Shown: one piece after another, positions 47,401 through 57,980 of the stretch
Numbering within the stretch: the stretch's first letter is position 1
How the letters are laid out: each line of letters begins with the position of its first letter
From: Hybos culiciformis
Lineage: Eukaryota; Arthropoda; Insecta; Diptera; Hybotidae
Reading direction: 5' to 3'
Length of the DNA stretch: 64,000 bases
NCBI GenBank assembly: GCA_964007475.1
Contig: OZ023274.1
Coordinates: 55,075,678-55,139,677, forward strand
The notes under the pieces: generated by a model
Told to the model about the DNA's origin: nothing
Database searches by the model: none
What the model saw: the letters and a program-made list of their open reading frames with translations, nothing else
Translations under genes and position numbers: made by a program

Positions 47401-48315
47401 AACCAACCCCGCCCGCAGTTACACACTTTTGTACCCGCGCAGCAAGGATATGCGAAAAGCCATTGCTCGCGTAGCCGTAAATTGCGAAAAAGGAAATTTT
47501 AATGCCCATTATTTTATCATAATACATAAATACAGCGAGCCAATTGTTTTTATTTCAATATTAACTCAACAAAGAACAAGACAATTTAACGGTATGAGTT
47601 TCTTATTAAAAAAGTAATCAGATATTTGTATGTAGGTAAGGTAAGTCCTTATTTCTTAAATATCTCGATGTCTTTTTAGGCCAATAACTTGTCTGTCATA
47701 AAAATTATAAAAGAAGAAATTAGTAGGTAGTACAAGCCGCATGGATGGCATGAATGAGTGATTAATAAAAAAAATTGTAAAAATTGAGGTTGGATGGAAA
47801 ATTGTGTTATGTGAAATGAATATTGAGTGTGTTGATGAAAATATAAATTAATCAAATATAAAACAATAATTATTGACACGTCACTTAAGTTCTGTCAATA
47901 ATATGAAAAAGCATTCGTTAGAGTCTAGTTGTCAGGCCGGTTGTCACAAATACAAATATAAATGCACAATGTAATAAAAATTAATTTTTAATCTTTTTTA
48001 ATAATAAATTGTATTTTTTAACATTCATTTTGAGCATAATAACTTTTAATAAAAAAAAAAACAATTTAGAGTAATCAATCCGATACTATTCTAGCCGTTA
48101 TCTAAAACAAAATTATAGTTTTGCAAAATTTTTATTTCAAATTATTTCATATTTACAATAGTTTTGTTAATCCGAAAATTACATTAACTAAAGTTGCTTC
48201 ATTCTTTACCGTTTTATTTAAAATTTGAGACTTTCTTCTAGTATTAAAGTTGGAATTATTAGTTAACTATTTTGACTTAGGAACTTGACAAAGAGAGCAA
48301 AAAAAAAAAAAAATG

Positions 48316-48480
48316 CCCATACAAAATGTATAAAAATTTTGGGGGGCCGTATCTCCAAAACGGGGCCTTTGCCCCAAGAACTGATTTCAGTTTTGGAAGT
48401 TTGGGCACCGACTCTATCCCCCCCTCCAAGTTTCAGCCGATTTTGAATGGGTCACGTAAACTGCAGTTTAGCCGAAATTT
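48316..48480 (-). repeat. 'gaaccactcagaat' repeat family, reverse copy
   Basis: It reads 'gggccgtatctccaaaacgg', 'ggcctttgccccaagaactg' and 'tttggaagtttgggcaccga', ending near 'gggtcacgtaaactgcagtt'. It is the complement of the copy at 58855-58975. Confidence 0.7.
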
Positions 48481-48827
48481 TGGATTTTTTTCTACCACTG
48501 CAAAAAAACTGTTAATTTCTTCTTTTTTTTTATTTAACTCAAATCCGGTAAGCAAAGAAAACTTGTTGATAACCCTATTACCTTTAATTTCTACCCTTTT
48601 CCTCCCAAATTTTAGATGGTATTTATAATAAATATAATAATGTTCTCTTTTCGGTTTGCAAGTGTTGCTTAATATTAAAATAATACAACCAAACGAATTC
48701 CAAAAAAGAAACTACACACACACACAATAAAAATTCTGCCGGAATTAAAAAAAAAAAATTAATAAAATTTTTTTTAATTATTTTACACATATATTTTTTT
48801 TTTTAGAAAATTTTTGTTTTTACTTAC

Positions 48828-48975
48828 AAAACTCAACTAGGACAAATTCATTATCGCTGACTGCAGTTTTAAAATTATCCTTAGTTAAAACTAGAACTCC
48901 TTCATCGGTTTTAATTTCTTCAGATTTTGTAGAAAATAAAATTCCAATAAATAAAAATATCGAATAAAATTTCAT
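48828..48975 (-). CDS. Pdi: PDI exon 1 (signal peptide and start of thioredoxin domain a)
   Basis: The ATG lies at 48975-48973 and the donor GTAAGT begins at 48827. The exon encodes MKFYSIFLFIGILFSTKSEE, a signal peptide with a hydrophobic core at residues 3-15, then VLVLTKDNFKTAVSDNEFVL and VEF, the first strands of domain a. The last base (T) joins exon 2 (AT) to make the Tyr codon of FYAPWCGHC. Sequence, phase and family layout agree, although the partner exon is 20.8 kb away. Confidence 0.92.
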
Positions 48976-49169
48976 TGTAGTAAAATTAATTTTTAGTTAA
49001 AAAAAAAGAAATTAAGGTTTTTTTTTTTTATATTATTTTATTTTAATAATTTTTTTTTTAAAGGAATTTCCAACAAAAAATTTTTTCCTAATTAAAAAAA
49101 TAAATGTTTTCCCTCAAAATTGTGAAAAAATTCCGTTCAACAAACTGTACCGATGACCGAAAACACAAA

Positions 49170-49220
49170 AATTAAAAATCCAAATGAGAAAGTTTTTCTT
49201 TGTGTAATTTTATTTATACG
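49170..49220 (-). promoter_or_regulatory. Candidate PDI core promoter
   Basis: On the minus strand TATAAATA (about 49216-49209) lies roughly 235 bases upstream of the start codon, and a 'tacagtttg' initiator-like motif follows near 49145. I see no clear ER-stress element. Position and A/T background make this tentative. Confidence 0.3.
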
Positions 49221-50300
49221 AATTCTTCTCTTCTATTTTCAACTTCTTGAAAATTAAAAATTTTTTTTCCATTTTTTTGCACGAAAAAATATTTCTTTTT
49301 CTTTTCAGAAAAGAGAAGCAAATACAGCAAAATTTGCTGTCATTGTCATCAACCGTCAATCATTCTTAGCAATCATCATCATAATAAAAAACACACACCA
49401 CCAATAATTTGAGGAGAGCCGCAAACAGTGATACCAGAAGTCAAGATTTTTCTTGATTTTCAAGATTTGTTGCCCCAATTTTTAGTAAAAATCTTTAAAT
49501 CAAGATTTTTGATCTATTTTCCCATTCCCTTATAAAAAACTTTGGAATTCAAGAAATTTGAAAGCAAATCAAGATTTTTATTTTCAATTTTCATAAAAAA
49601 AATTCAAAATCCTAATTTTAAAGAATATTTGAGGCAATGAAAAGTTATGTAGTTGTAATTTAAATTGAAAGACCATGGTAAAAAAATACTATATTGTTTT
49701 ATGCAACCAAATACTTAAAAGATTTAATTTTAAAAATGAAGTTCTCAAATACGTAGAAACAATATCTCCAAAATCTGTTCTTGAAAAAAAAAATGTTGTC
49801 TTTAGCAAAGATGTCTAAATTTTTCTCTCCATTAAACGTTCCGAATTTGCAACATTTTAGGAAAAGGAGGGGATTACGTCAAGTAAATTTTAAAAAATTA
49901 TGATTATAATTCAATATTGAAGAGTTTTGGAGAAAAATTTTAAACCTAAAACGACAATCACTTTGCATCCCTATTTTAAAAGAGTTTGTTTGAGCCATTT
50001 TAACCAACAGAAAATGAAGAAAGAATTTTTTCAATAATAATTTAAATAAAACGAAGACTAGAAACAGATAAAATAATGATGCACTTAATGCCATTATTTA
50101 CTGCAAAGTTTAGGCATGTAAATAGTTACGATAAGCAAGAAGACTTGAATTTTTAAAAAATATCAAGAAGATTAAGAAGAAGAATTTGTGATTTTGATTA
50201 AAAATGTTAAATTTAATTCTTTTTTTAGTACTTATTTTTATTTAGGTTTAAGTATTATTTTTATTTAGGTTCAAAATCAAATATATATGTAAAATGTGAT

Positions 50301-50691
50301 GGGGGTTGGACATTTGTCCGCGGTACATTTGTCCGCGATTTTTTTTTGTATCGCGGACATAAAAATGACATTTGTCCGCGATTCGAAGTGTCTTTTGTCC
50401 GCGATAAAAATTAATCGCGGACAATTGACATTTTGCAAAATGACATTTGTCCGCTAAAAAACTGAAAAATCAATCGCGGACAAATGACATTTTGCAAAAT
50501 GACATTTGTCCGCTAAAAATTTAAAAAATCAATCGCGGAAAAATTACATTTTGCAAAATGACATTTGTCCGCTAAAAATTTAAAAAAACAATCGCGGACA
50601 AATGACGTTTTGCAAAATGACATTTGTCCGCGAAGTTTTCCATACAAATTTCATCGTGGAGAAATGTCCCGCGGACAAATGTCACGGCGCC
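50301..50691 (+). mobile_element. Foldback-like element, copy B2 (9-bp target duplication)
   Basis: It starts GGGGGTTGGACATTTGTCCG and ends CACGGCGCC, flanked by AAATGTGAT at 50292-50300 and 50692-50700. Short version: it keeps four to five of the self-complementary units but lacks the GC-rich core. The second hAT copy has the empty site AAATGTGATTATACTAAACC (complement, near 55060-55080) with AAATGTGAT once. Confidence 0.85.
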
Positions 50692-50786
50692 AAATGTGAT
50701 TATACTAAAACCTATAATATTTTTCTGAAGCTCAAGAAAGGATTTTGTGTTCATATTTTTGTTTTAATAAAAATAAAAAAAAAAAA

Positions 50787-51042
50787 GTTAAAAACGAGTT
50801 TTCCAAAAAACTGAGGCCAGGCCGCATGAAAAAGTAGAAAATAACTTTTTCTTCACACACAGAGGTGGACTCAGATTTTTTGATTGGGACGTAAGTAAGT
50901 GATTTGATTCATGAAGAGAAAGAATATTCAAGAGAAATGTCCCAATCAAAAAATCTGAGTCCACCTCTGTGTGTGAAGAAAAAGTTATTTTCTACTTTTT
51001 CATGCGGCCTGGCCTCAGTTTTTTGGAAAACTCGTTTTTAAC
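50787..51042. repeat. Perfect inverted repeat, 104-bp arms
   Basis: Arms 50787-50890 and 50939-51042 match base for base by eye, with a 48-bp loop. The arms contain 'ctgaggccaggccgcatg' and 'cacagaggtggactcagatt'. No gene is present. Transcribed in either direction it would fold into a long hairpin RNA. Identity of the arms implies recent formation, gene conversion or an assembly fold-back artefact. Confidence 0.85.
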
Positions 51043-51967
51043 TTATTTTTATTTTCTGCCTTTTTCACGTTAACTAAATTGTTATTATGTGCTGCATGGA
51101 TGTTTGAAAACAATTTTATGACTAATCATATCGATGAAAATTTTTCCGATGATTTTTCCGCTTTTTCGGATTTTCCATGGAGTTTTCTGCAAAAGCAACT
51201 TTATGCAACTCATTTCGCTCTACAACTTTGTCTCAGGTTGCAAAACGCTCAAATGCTTCCTTGGTCGGAAAAACTCCGGAAAAGCGTTTTACATGAATTT
51301 TCTTCGATTTTTTCTGCAAGTTTTCACCATTGTCGGAGAGAAAGTAATGATGCCAGTTGATAGGGAACTTGATCCTGCATAATTTAGAAAACTTTTTTAC
51401 CGGAAAATTGTTCGGAAAAGTCGGAAAATTCCGGAAAATTTTTTCGGAAAAATCAGAAAACTGCATTTTTCCTAAAACGGATTTATCACTACTCAAATTT
51501 GTACCAAATTTTCAAATGATTTTTCCCGATTTTCCGGGTTTTCCATGGAAATTTCCGCTTCAAATTTTGATAGCTTCAATTGTCACACGACATGAACCTG
51601 TGTGCCAAATTTCAGCTCGCTGTGATGACGAAAAGTGGGTCTACGAGAGTGTCGAAAATAGCCGAAAATATATATACAGACAAATTACTTTACGAGTTAA
51701 TAAGAATTGTGTCCTCAAAAATACAAATCAAGATATTTTGTTTGGAAATTTTGAAATCAAGATTTTAAAAATTGACCAGATTTTTATTCAAGAAATCTTG
51801 ATATCAAGATATTTTTTGGTAAATTTTCAATATATCTTTTTTTTACCTGGCATCACTGGCCGCAAATGACATGATAGTTGAATATGAATTTAATAAATCG
51901 AAAGCATCGAAACTCGAAAGTAAAAAAGAAACAATCAAGTCGAAAGTCGTAGTCGAATGAATTTTTT

Positions 51968-52455
51968 GGTGGGATGTTAAGATATCGAAAAATTCGATAT
52001 TCGACATTCGATATGTTATGACAAAATCGCTCCTACGTTTTCTCGCTACAGTATCACAAACAATTTTTCAAGTGATACGTACAATCTGAACAGACGCCGA
52101 GCGCTGACCGCCGCAAACCATTTTTTTGTTCAGCGTCGCAAAACATTTTTGTCGACGTCTCAGTGTGTACGCTTTGCGTCGCATTTTAATATTTTGTATC
52201 GGCGTGCTAAAAATGTTTCTAATATTTTTTTGCTTTTTCCTTTTTTTTTATTTTTTTTAGCACGCCGCACCTTTTTTTTAGCACGCCTAATTGTTTTTTC
52301 CCGCCGCAGCCCAAAACTTGTCGGCCGTCGGCGTCCGGTAACAACTAGTAAATTTTAGGAAAAAAATGTGCATTTTTATTTACCTTTTGCGAATCAAAAG
52401 TTTATAAATTCTGTGAATGGAAACAGAAACAACCAATCTATATTAACCGCATCTA
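51968..52455. repeat. Partial 'gtgggatgttaagat' repeat with GC-richer insertion
   Basis: 'tggtgggatgttaagatatc' at about 51968 begins a partial copy of the element at 52459. It is interrupted near 52085 by a GC-richer segment with 'gccgcaaac', 'cagcgtcgcaaaacattttt' and two 'tttttttagcacgcc' repeats. Confidence 0.45.
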
Positions 52456-52458
52456 GAC

Positions 52459-52994
52459 CTGTGGTGGGATGTTAAGATTTCGAAAAATTCTATATTCGAT
52501 ATTCGATCGAATGGCAGTATGTTATGACAAAATCGCTTCTACGTTTTCTCGCTACGGTATCACAAAAAAATTTTCAAGTGATACGGAATCGAATATGAAA
52601 AAAGAAATTATTTTTATTCAAAATTATTTATAAAAATTAATTTTGAATAAACAAAAATATTTTTTTTTAAATTATTTAAAAATAAAATAATTAAAAGAAA
52701 ATTATTTTAATATTAATAAAAAAAAAATTATTCTAAAGGTGGGTAAACATTTTTATTTATAAAAATTAAAAAAAATAATTTTAATAAATGTAAATAAAAA
52801 TAATTAGGTATGAAAAATTATTTATTATTATTTACTTTTTGCTTCTTTTTTTTTTTAACGTCAAAAATCATTTCAGAAAATGATTTTCGAAAGTATCGAA
52901 GTGAGAAAATCTTAACATGTTGCCAAAAAATCCACTCGCTTCGATGTTCGATACATCTTCGCTGGGCGAATGACAACTTAACATGCCACCACAG
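52459..52994. mobile_element. MITE with CTGTGGTGG(G/C)ATGTTAAG ends
   Basis: CTGTGGTGGGATGTTAAG at 52459 is inverted relative to CTTAACATGCCACCACAG ending at 52994. The sub-terminal left part reads 'gttatgacaaaatcgcttct'. Non-coding and AT-rich inside. I could not define a target duplication. Confidence 0.55.
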
Positions 52995-53933
52995 ACTAAT
53001 TTTTTTTTAAATAAACGGAACTAGTACAAAAAATAAAAACTGAAAATTATGTTTTTGAAAAAAAATAAAATAAAAAAAACAGATATAGATTATAGATAAT
53101 AATTTTACTATGGATTGTACTTTACCTTTTAATTATTTCTGGAATTTTAGAAGCCACAGCTTATTGTTGCACCTTAGCGCTTACCCCTCTAAAAACTTGT
53201 TCCAACAATATACATAATAAATCTATACTTCTTATTATGGTTGTCAAATTCTGTAATTTTCAAAAACATATGTTTTTCAATTTTTTGTTTTTTTTTGTAT
53301 TAGTTTCCGTTGATTTCTGTTTCATTCAAAAAAAAAAATTTTTTTTTAAGAAAATTAAAAAGAAAATTCTATAAAAAAAAAAATATGTGTGAGCCTTTTA
53401 TTTCAATGATATTCTGCTCACAATAAAATTCTAATAAAAAAAGCCTTGGATTCATTTTTTTTCTCTATTTGTTCATTTGTTGTAATCAAATAATATAAAC
53501 TAAAAATGTTTTCTTTTATTATTATTCGAAGGAAGGAAACTTTTCTAAAAACCCCTTGAATCATAAGAAAAAATAGTCGTCAAAATCATATGGTTTTCAA
53601 TTTTCTATTCAAAAAATTACAGAAATTTTTTGTATAGAAAAAATACATCATTAGAAGTATAGATCTATTACGTATATTGTTCCAAGATTTTTTGGTTATT
53701 GAAATTGAAGTTTCATTGTTACCTTTGATTTAAATTCGGTACAAATATTAGTACCACAGCTGCTAGCGAGCCACGCCACAACGAAAATGTTCGAAAAAAA
53801 TTAAGTTTATAGTACCAAGTGATGCCAGGTAAAAAAAAAATATCTTGAAAATTTCCCAAAAAATATCTTGAAATCAAGATTATTTGAAAAAAAAAAATCT
53901 GGTCTATTTTCAAAATAATCTTGATTTCAAGAT

Positions 53934-54963
53934 GGCGCCGTGACATTTGTCCGCGGGACATTTGTCCGCGATGAAATTTGTATGGAAAACTTCGCGGACA
54001 AATGTCATTTTGCAAAATGTCATTTGTCCGCGATTGTAAAATGACATTTGTCCGCCGCGGACAAATGTCCCAAAATTAGCGGACAAATGACATTTTGCAA
54101 AATGACATTTGTCCGCGATTGAATTTTCTAACTTTAGCGGACAAATGTCATTTTGCAAAATGTCATTTGTCCGCGATTGATTTTTCGAATTTTTAGCGGA
54201 CAAATGTCATTTTGCAAAATGTCATTTGTCCGCGATTGAAATTTTTAATTTTTAGCGGACAAATGTCATTTTTCAAAATGTCATTTGTCCGCGATTCATT
54301 TTTCAGTTTTTTTAACGGACAAATGTCATTTTGCAAAATGTCATTTGTCCGCGACTGATTTTTCAATTTTGGAGATACTGCAGATTCCGTGAACCACTCA
54401 GAATCGTCTGAAGCTTGGAAAAGGGAAGAGGGGTAGAGTCCCCCCAAATTGTTCATACATTTTGTATATGCAATTTTTTTTTTGCCCGATTTACCCCTTA
54501 AATAGAGGGGGGTGGGGGGCGGCGGGTGGGCGGGTGGACTGGTGGTTGGTCAGTGGGACCAGTCCACCCGCCCGCCCGCCGCCCCCACCCACTCTCTCGT
54601 TGTGCCGATTCTGATTGGTTCACGTCATCTGCACTTTAGCCTAAAATTTTTAGCGGACATATGTCATTTTCCAAAATGTCATTTGTCCGCGATTGCTTTT
54701 TTTAATTTTTAGCGGACAAATGTCATTTTGCAAAATGTCATTTGTCCGCGATTGATTTTTCATATTTTTAGCGGACAAATGTCATTTTGCAAAATGTCAT
54801 TTGTCCGCGATTAATTTTTATCGCGGACAAATGACATTTTAGAAAATGTCATTTGTCCGCGGCGGACTAAAGACATTTTGAATCGCGGACAAATGTCATT
54901 TTTATGTCCGCGATACAAAAAAAAATCGCGGACAAATGTCCCGCGGACAAATGTCCAACCCCC
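53934..54963 (-). mobile_element. Foldback-like element, copy B3 (9-bp target duplication)
   Basis: In reverse orientation it runs from GGCGCCGTGACATTTGTCCG to GGACAAATGTCCAACCCCC. It is flanked by TTTCAAGAT at 53925-53933 and 54964-54972. About ten self-complementary units surround the GC-rich palindrome. The corresponding site in hAT copy 1 (about 51741-51749, ATTTTGAAA) has no insertion. This is the longest copy and, with B1, the reference for the full element. Confidence 0.85.
54504..54598. repeat. GC-rich palindrome in copy B3
   Basis: The arms 'gggcgggtggactgg' and 'ccagtccacccgcccgcc' face each other around 54552, with longer G- and C-rich flanks. It is shorter than the one in B1: the innermost 'gatttgcggc' part is missing. 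Confidence 0.7.
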
Positions 54964-55206
54964 TTTCAAGATTTCCAAACAAAATATCTTGATTTTTATT
55001 TTTATTAAAACAAAAAAATGTACACAAAATCCCTTCTTGGACTTCAGAAAAATATTATAGGTTTAGTATAATCACATTTTACATACATATATATTTGATT
55101 TTAAACTTAATAACCTGTTTCCATTAGTGGAATATTTCAGGTAAATTTCCTTATAAAAATAAATTCCTGTATTTTTTCTATTTCCCTTTTTCATATTCCA
55201 CTTAAC

Positions 55207-56339
55207 TTGTGGGGTTAGACCAAAGAAATTATAAATCAAGAATGGCCTTTGAATTTTTTGTCCCTTTCTTTTTTCATATATATTTATTTAAAGAAAGAGA
55301 AAAAGCTAGGGGGTCAAGTTTTTGTTTGCAATGATGTTCCCAAATAAAAATAAACATCAAATTTTCGAGTAAAAATGAATACAATAGTTTAACATTTGTG
55401 AAAATAATAATTTTTTTCCTGAAGTGAATAATAAATATTCATAATTGCAATTTCAATTAATCAGGAGAGTATGTTTTTACTTAATTTATTAATGAAAATA
55501 AACTATATAAACAAAAATAAAGAAAAAATAACATTATGAAATATATAAATATATATATGTTCTTGAAAAATAATTTTTATGTTTTTTGGAGGATATTTTT
55601 TATAAAGTAAAAAAACCGTCCTTTTTTTAATTCATGCCAGCTTACCAAATACAAATATTTCTTTTCTTTATTATAGCTATCAAATCACTAGGTGGGATAA
55701 CTTTTGTACTTAAATAAAACAAACATTTTGATTAAAGTTTTTTTTTTAAATAGAAGTATTGAATTTAATAGTAAGAAGTTCTATGTAAGATCTTAATTTT
55801 GAGAATCATATTACCGACGAGAAATGAGGAAACAAAGAAAATATATTGTAAGCAATTTATTTGTGAAAATGGAAGAAATTGTTTTAATCAAATATGCAAA
55901 AAAATTTATAAAAATTAAACTTACCTAAAACTTTACTTTTTAATACTTAATTGTTTTACTTTTGTACTTATTGTGCATTATCTTAATTTTTTGAATGTTT
56001 AGCTTTTTCGAGAATTATTTTAAATTAATTCATTAAAAGATTCCTACCAAGCTTTATAGAATTATTAATTCATTTCAAAATATTCTTTTGATAAGTTTAA
56101 ATATATTGAATTAAAAAAAATATATATATATTTTTTTCTTTATTGTTTTTTATTACGGTATACCTAATCTAAAAGTAATAATAACATTCCTTTTTTATTT
56201 GGTTCACATTTTCTTTAGTTGGTTTACATTTTTTATGCCATCGGAGATTAAACTGGGAACATCATTGCAAACAAAAACTGGGGTCATTTTTTTTTTCATA
56301 AGGCCATTCTTGACTTATAATTTCTTTGGGTTAGACAAG
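55207..56339. mobile_element. Element with about 150-bp inverted ends (ggttagac)
   Basis: The left arm starts 'ttgtggggttagaccaaaga' and the right arm is the complement of 'ttgtctaacccaaagaaatt'. Both continue with 'aagaatggcctt' and 'tttttgtttgcaatgatgtt'. The arms are about 130-150 bp with indels. The 0.85-kb interior is AT-rich without a frame. Target duplication not identified. Confidence 0.6.
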
Positions 56340-56383
56340 ACTAAAAACTAGTCATAACTATGATGTTTTTTGAATGTATGTTG

Positions 56384-56984
56384 GCAAAATGTCATTTGTC
56401 CGCGATAAAAATTAATCGCGGTCAAATGTCATTTTGCAAAATGACATTTGTCCGCTAAATATCTGAAAAATCAATGGCGGACAAATGACATTTTGAAAAA
56501 TGACATTTGTCCGCTAAAAATCTGGAAAATCATTCGCGGATAAATGACATTTTTCAAAATGTCATTTGTCCGCTAAAAATTTTAAAAATCAATCGCGGAC
56601 AAATGACATTTTGAAAAATGACATTTTGAAAAATGACATTGTCCGCTAAAAAACTGAAAAATCAATCGCGGACAAATGACATTTTGCAAAATGACATTTG
56701 TCCGCTAAAAATTTAATATTTCAATCGCGGACAAATGACATTTTGCACAATGACATTTGTCCGCTAAAAATTTGAAAAATCAATCGCGGACAAATGACAT
56801 TTTGCAAAATGACATTTGTCCGCTAAAGTTTGAAAATTCAATCGCGAACAAATGTCATTTTGCAAAATGCCATTTGTCCGCTCAAATGTCATTTTACAAT
56901 CGCGGACAAATGTCATTTTGTAAAATGACATTTGTCCGCGAAGTTTTCCATACAAATTTCATCGCGGACAAATGTCACGGCGCC
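56384..56984 (+). mobile_element. Foldback-like element, copy B4 (left-truncated)
   Basis: It ends CACGGCGCC at 56984 like the other copies, but the left side starts abruptly in a unit ('ggcaaaatgtcatttgtccg') without the GGGGGTTGG end. Nine to ten self-complementary units are present; no GC core. It abuts reverse units of the 105-bp array, so it probably inserted there and later lost its left end. Confidence 0.75.
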
Positions 56985-57230
56985 TCTTAATTTCACCGGA
57001 GGTACCTATTTTGAAAAAAAAAAAAAAAATTGTTGTATATTTTGAGCCGGCACGGACTAACCGTAGCTCCCTGCAGGTAATCTTTATTTCACAGAAGCTA
57101 CCTATTTTGGAAAAAAAAATTTGTTTGTATATTTTGCGCAGGCACGACCTAACCGTAGCTCCCTACCCAAAAAATTTTAAACTGGTAATCTTAATTCCAC
57201 CGGAGCTACCTTTTATGAAAAAAAAAAATT
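56985..57230 (-). repeat. Three reverse units of the 105-bp array
   Basis: 'cctaaccgtagctcccta' and 'ggtaatctt(t/a)att' landmarks recur about 100 bp apart, the complement of the units at 13520-14940. Confidence 0.65.
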
Positions 57231-57414
57231 TAGTTTTAAATAATTTGTAAACGAAAGATTTTTAAAAAATAATTTGAATTTAAATTTTTCGCGCCAAATT
57301 ATTTTGTTTTTATAAATGACAAATGATTATTGAGTGGACCACTAATTTTTTTGAGTATTAAAACGTCAAAAACCATGTCGGTTTTTTCGAACTCGAATGT
57401 CGAATGAGTCGAAT

Positions 57415-57495
57415 GAAAATGAATTTTTACCCCCTACAGAATTACTCAACAGAATTACTCAACGCGCCTAAAGAAATATTAACTTAAAAAAAAAA
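57415..57495 (-). repeat. Hairpin-end module, reverse orientation
   Basis: 'tttttaccccctacagaatt' precedes a duplicated 'acagaattactcaac' and 'gcgcctaaagaaatattaac'. It matches the reverse module at 22960-23020. Confidence 0.55.
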
Positions 57496-57872
57496 TTCAG
57501 TTTATTTATTTTTTAAATGTCAATATATTCCACTTCGTATTCCACTTAATCCAAGGATGTTGGATGTTGTATAAATGGATGAAGAATTTCCTTTCTTTAT
57601 ACTATAAACGATGAGGTAGTTCACATTATGTTTTTTTTTGCACCAAAATGTCAAAATGTTCAAAAAAAAAAAAATTAGACAATGCCGTTGAGTTGGCGAG
57701 CAAATTAGTTTATTGGAGCAATCTGTGCAATAGCGACTTAAACAACAGCGACTGTGCAATAGCGACTTAAACAAATTGCTTCCAGTTTAGACGAAAATAA
57801 TATTTCATAAATTTAAAAATCCGTTCAAAGTAAAAAAATAATTAAAAATACACCTAATTAGAAAACAAAATG

Positions 57873-57980
57873 CTAAATACTCTTCTTTTTCTGGAAAACT
57901 GTTGCGGCAAACGTAGACGATTTGTCTTCACATTTTTCAAGCTCATGTATCAACTCATTCTTGAATTTATTTTGATTTTT
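57873..57980 (-). other. Possible terminal exon, lysine-rich
   Basis: After an AG acceptor (57982-57981), 35 codons read KNQNKFKNELIHELEKCEDK, then SSTFAATVFQKKKSI and stop (TAG at 57875-57873). Amino-acid use is unlike the random frames nearby, and the splice site is credible. No upstream exon was found and I do not recognise the family. It lies divergently next to the THAP-like exon. Confidence 0.3.

Larger units (their letters stand above)
28005..48827 (-). other. PDI intron 1, 20.8 kb, with a nested gene and many transposons
   Basis: The intron is bounded by GTAAGT (48827-48822) and TTTTAG (28010-28005) on the minus strand. It separates the signal-peptide exon from the first catalytic site. 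It contains the opposite-strand gene at 30388-32195, MITEs and the relics listed below. The other PDI introns are about 320-640 bp, so this one is unusually large. Stretches not annotated separately (29490-30330, 32396-34040, 35070-35790, 36011-36830) are AT-rich with no support for genes. Confidence 0.85.
49426..51858. mobile_element. hAT-like element, copy 1, with 8-bp target duplication
   Basis: Ends CAGTGATACCAG (49426) and the complement of CAGTGATGCCAG (ending 51858) are flanked by GCCGCAAA at 49418-49425 and 51859-51866. Sub-terminal regions are rich in 'caagat' repeats on both sides. The interior contains the foldback copy B2, a perfect 104-bp inverted repeat and a 'ttccggaaaa'-rich stretch. 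No transposase frame is present. End type and 8-bp duplication fit hAT. A second copy (53816 on, reverse) and a partial one (59150-59465, reverse) also exist. Confidence 0.8.
53816..55100 (-). mobile_element. hAT-like element, copy 2 (reverse), carrying B3
   Basis: It begins 'caagtgatgccaggtaaaa', a diverged form of the hAT end, with the 'caagatat' sub-terminal repeats. Beyond the foldback insertion (53934-54963) it matches the complement of copy 1 around 50696-50780 and 51720-51745. Relative to it, copy 1 has about 0.93 kb extra (50782-51718), including the perfect inverted repeat. The distal end is not identified. Confidence 0.65.

Noticed and set aside
47377..47505. 42-codon frame MDPYLWYRNQPRPQ
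   Set aside because: Short, Arg-rich by chance over a GC-richer patch, overlaps degenerate repeats, and no splice or promoter signals support it.
51079..51869. Overlapping frames of 80-170 codons on both strands
   Set aside because: They lie inside the hAT copy in a 'ttccggaaaa'-rich stretch with no stable frame, no family similarity, and no match in hAT copy 2.
53719..55060. Several frames rich in 'DKCHFAKCHLSA' or 'RGQMSFCKMTF' on both strands
   Set aside because: They follow the palindromic foldback units on either strand and shift frame with unit length. They are repeat translations, not genes.
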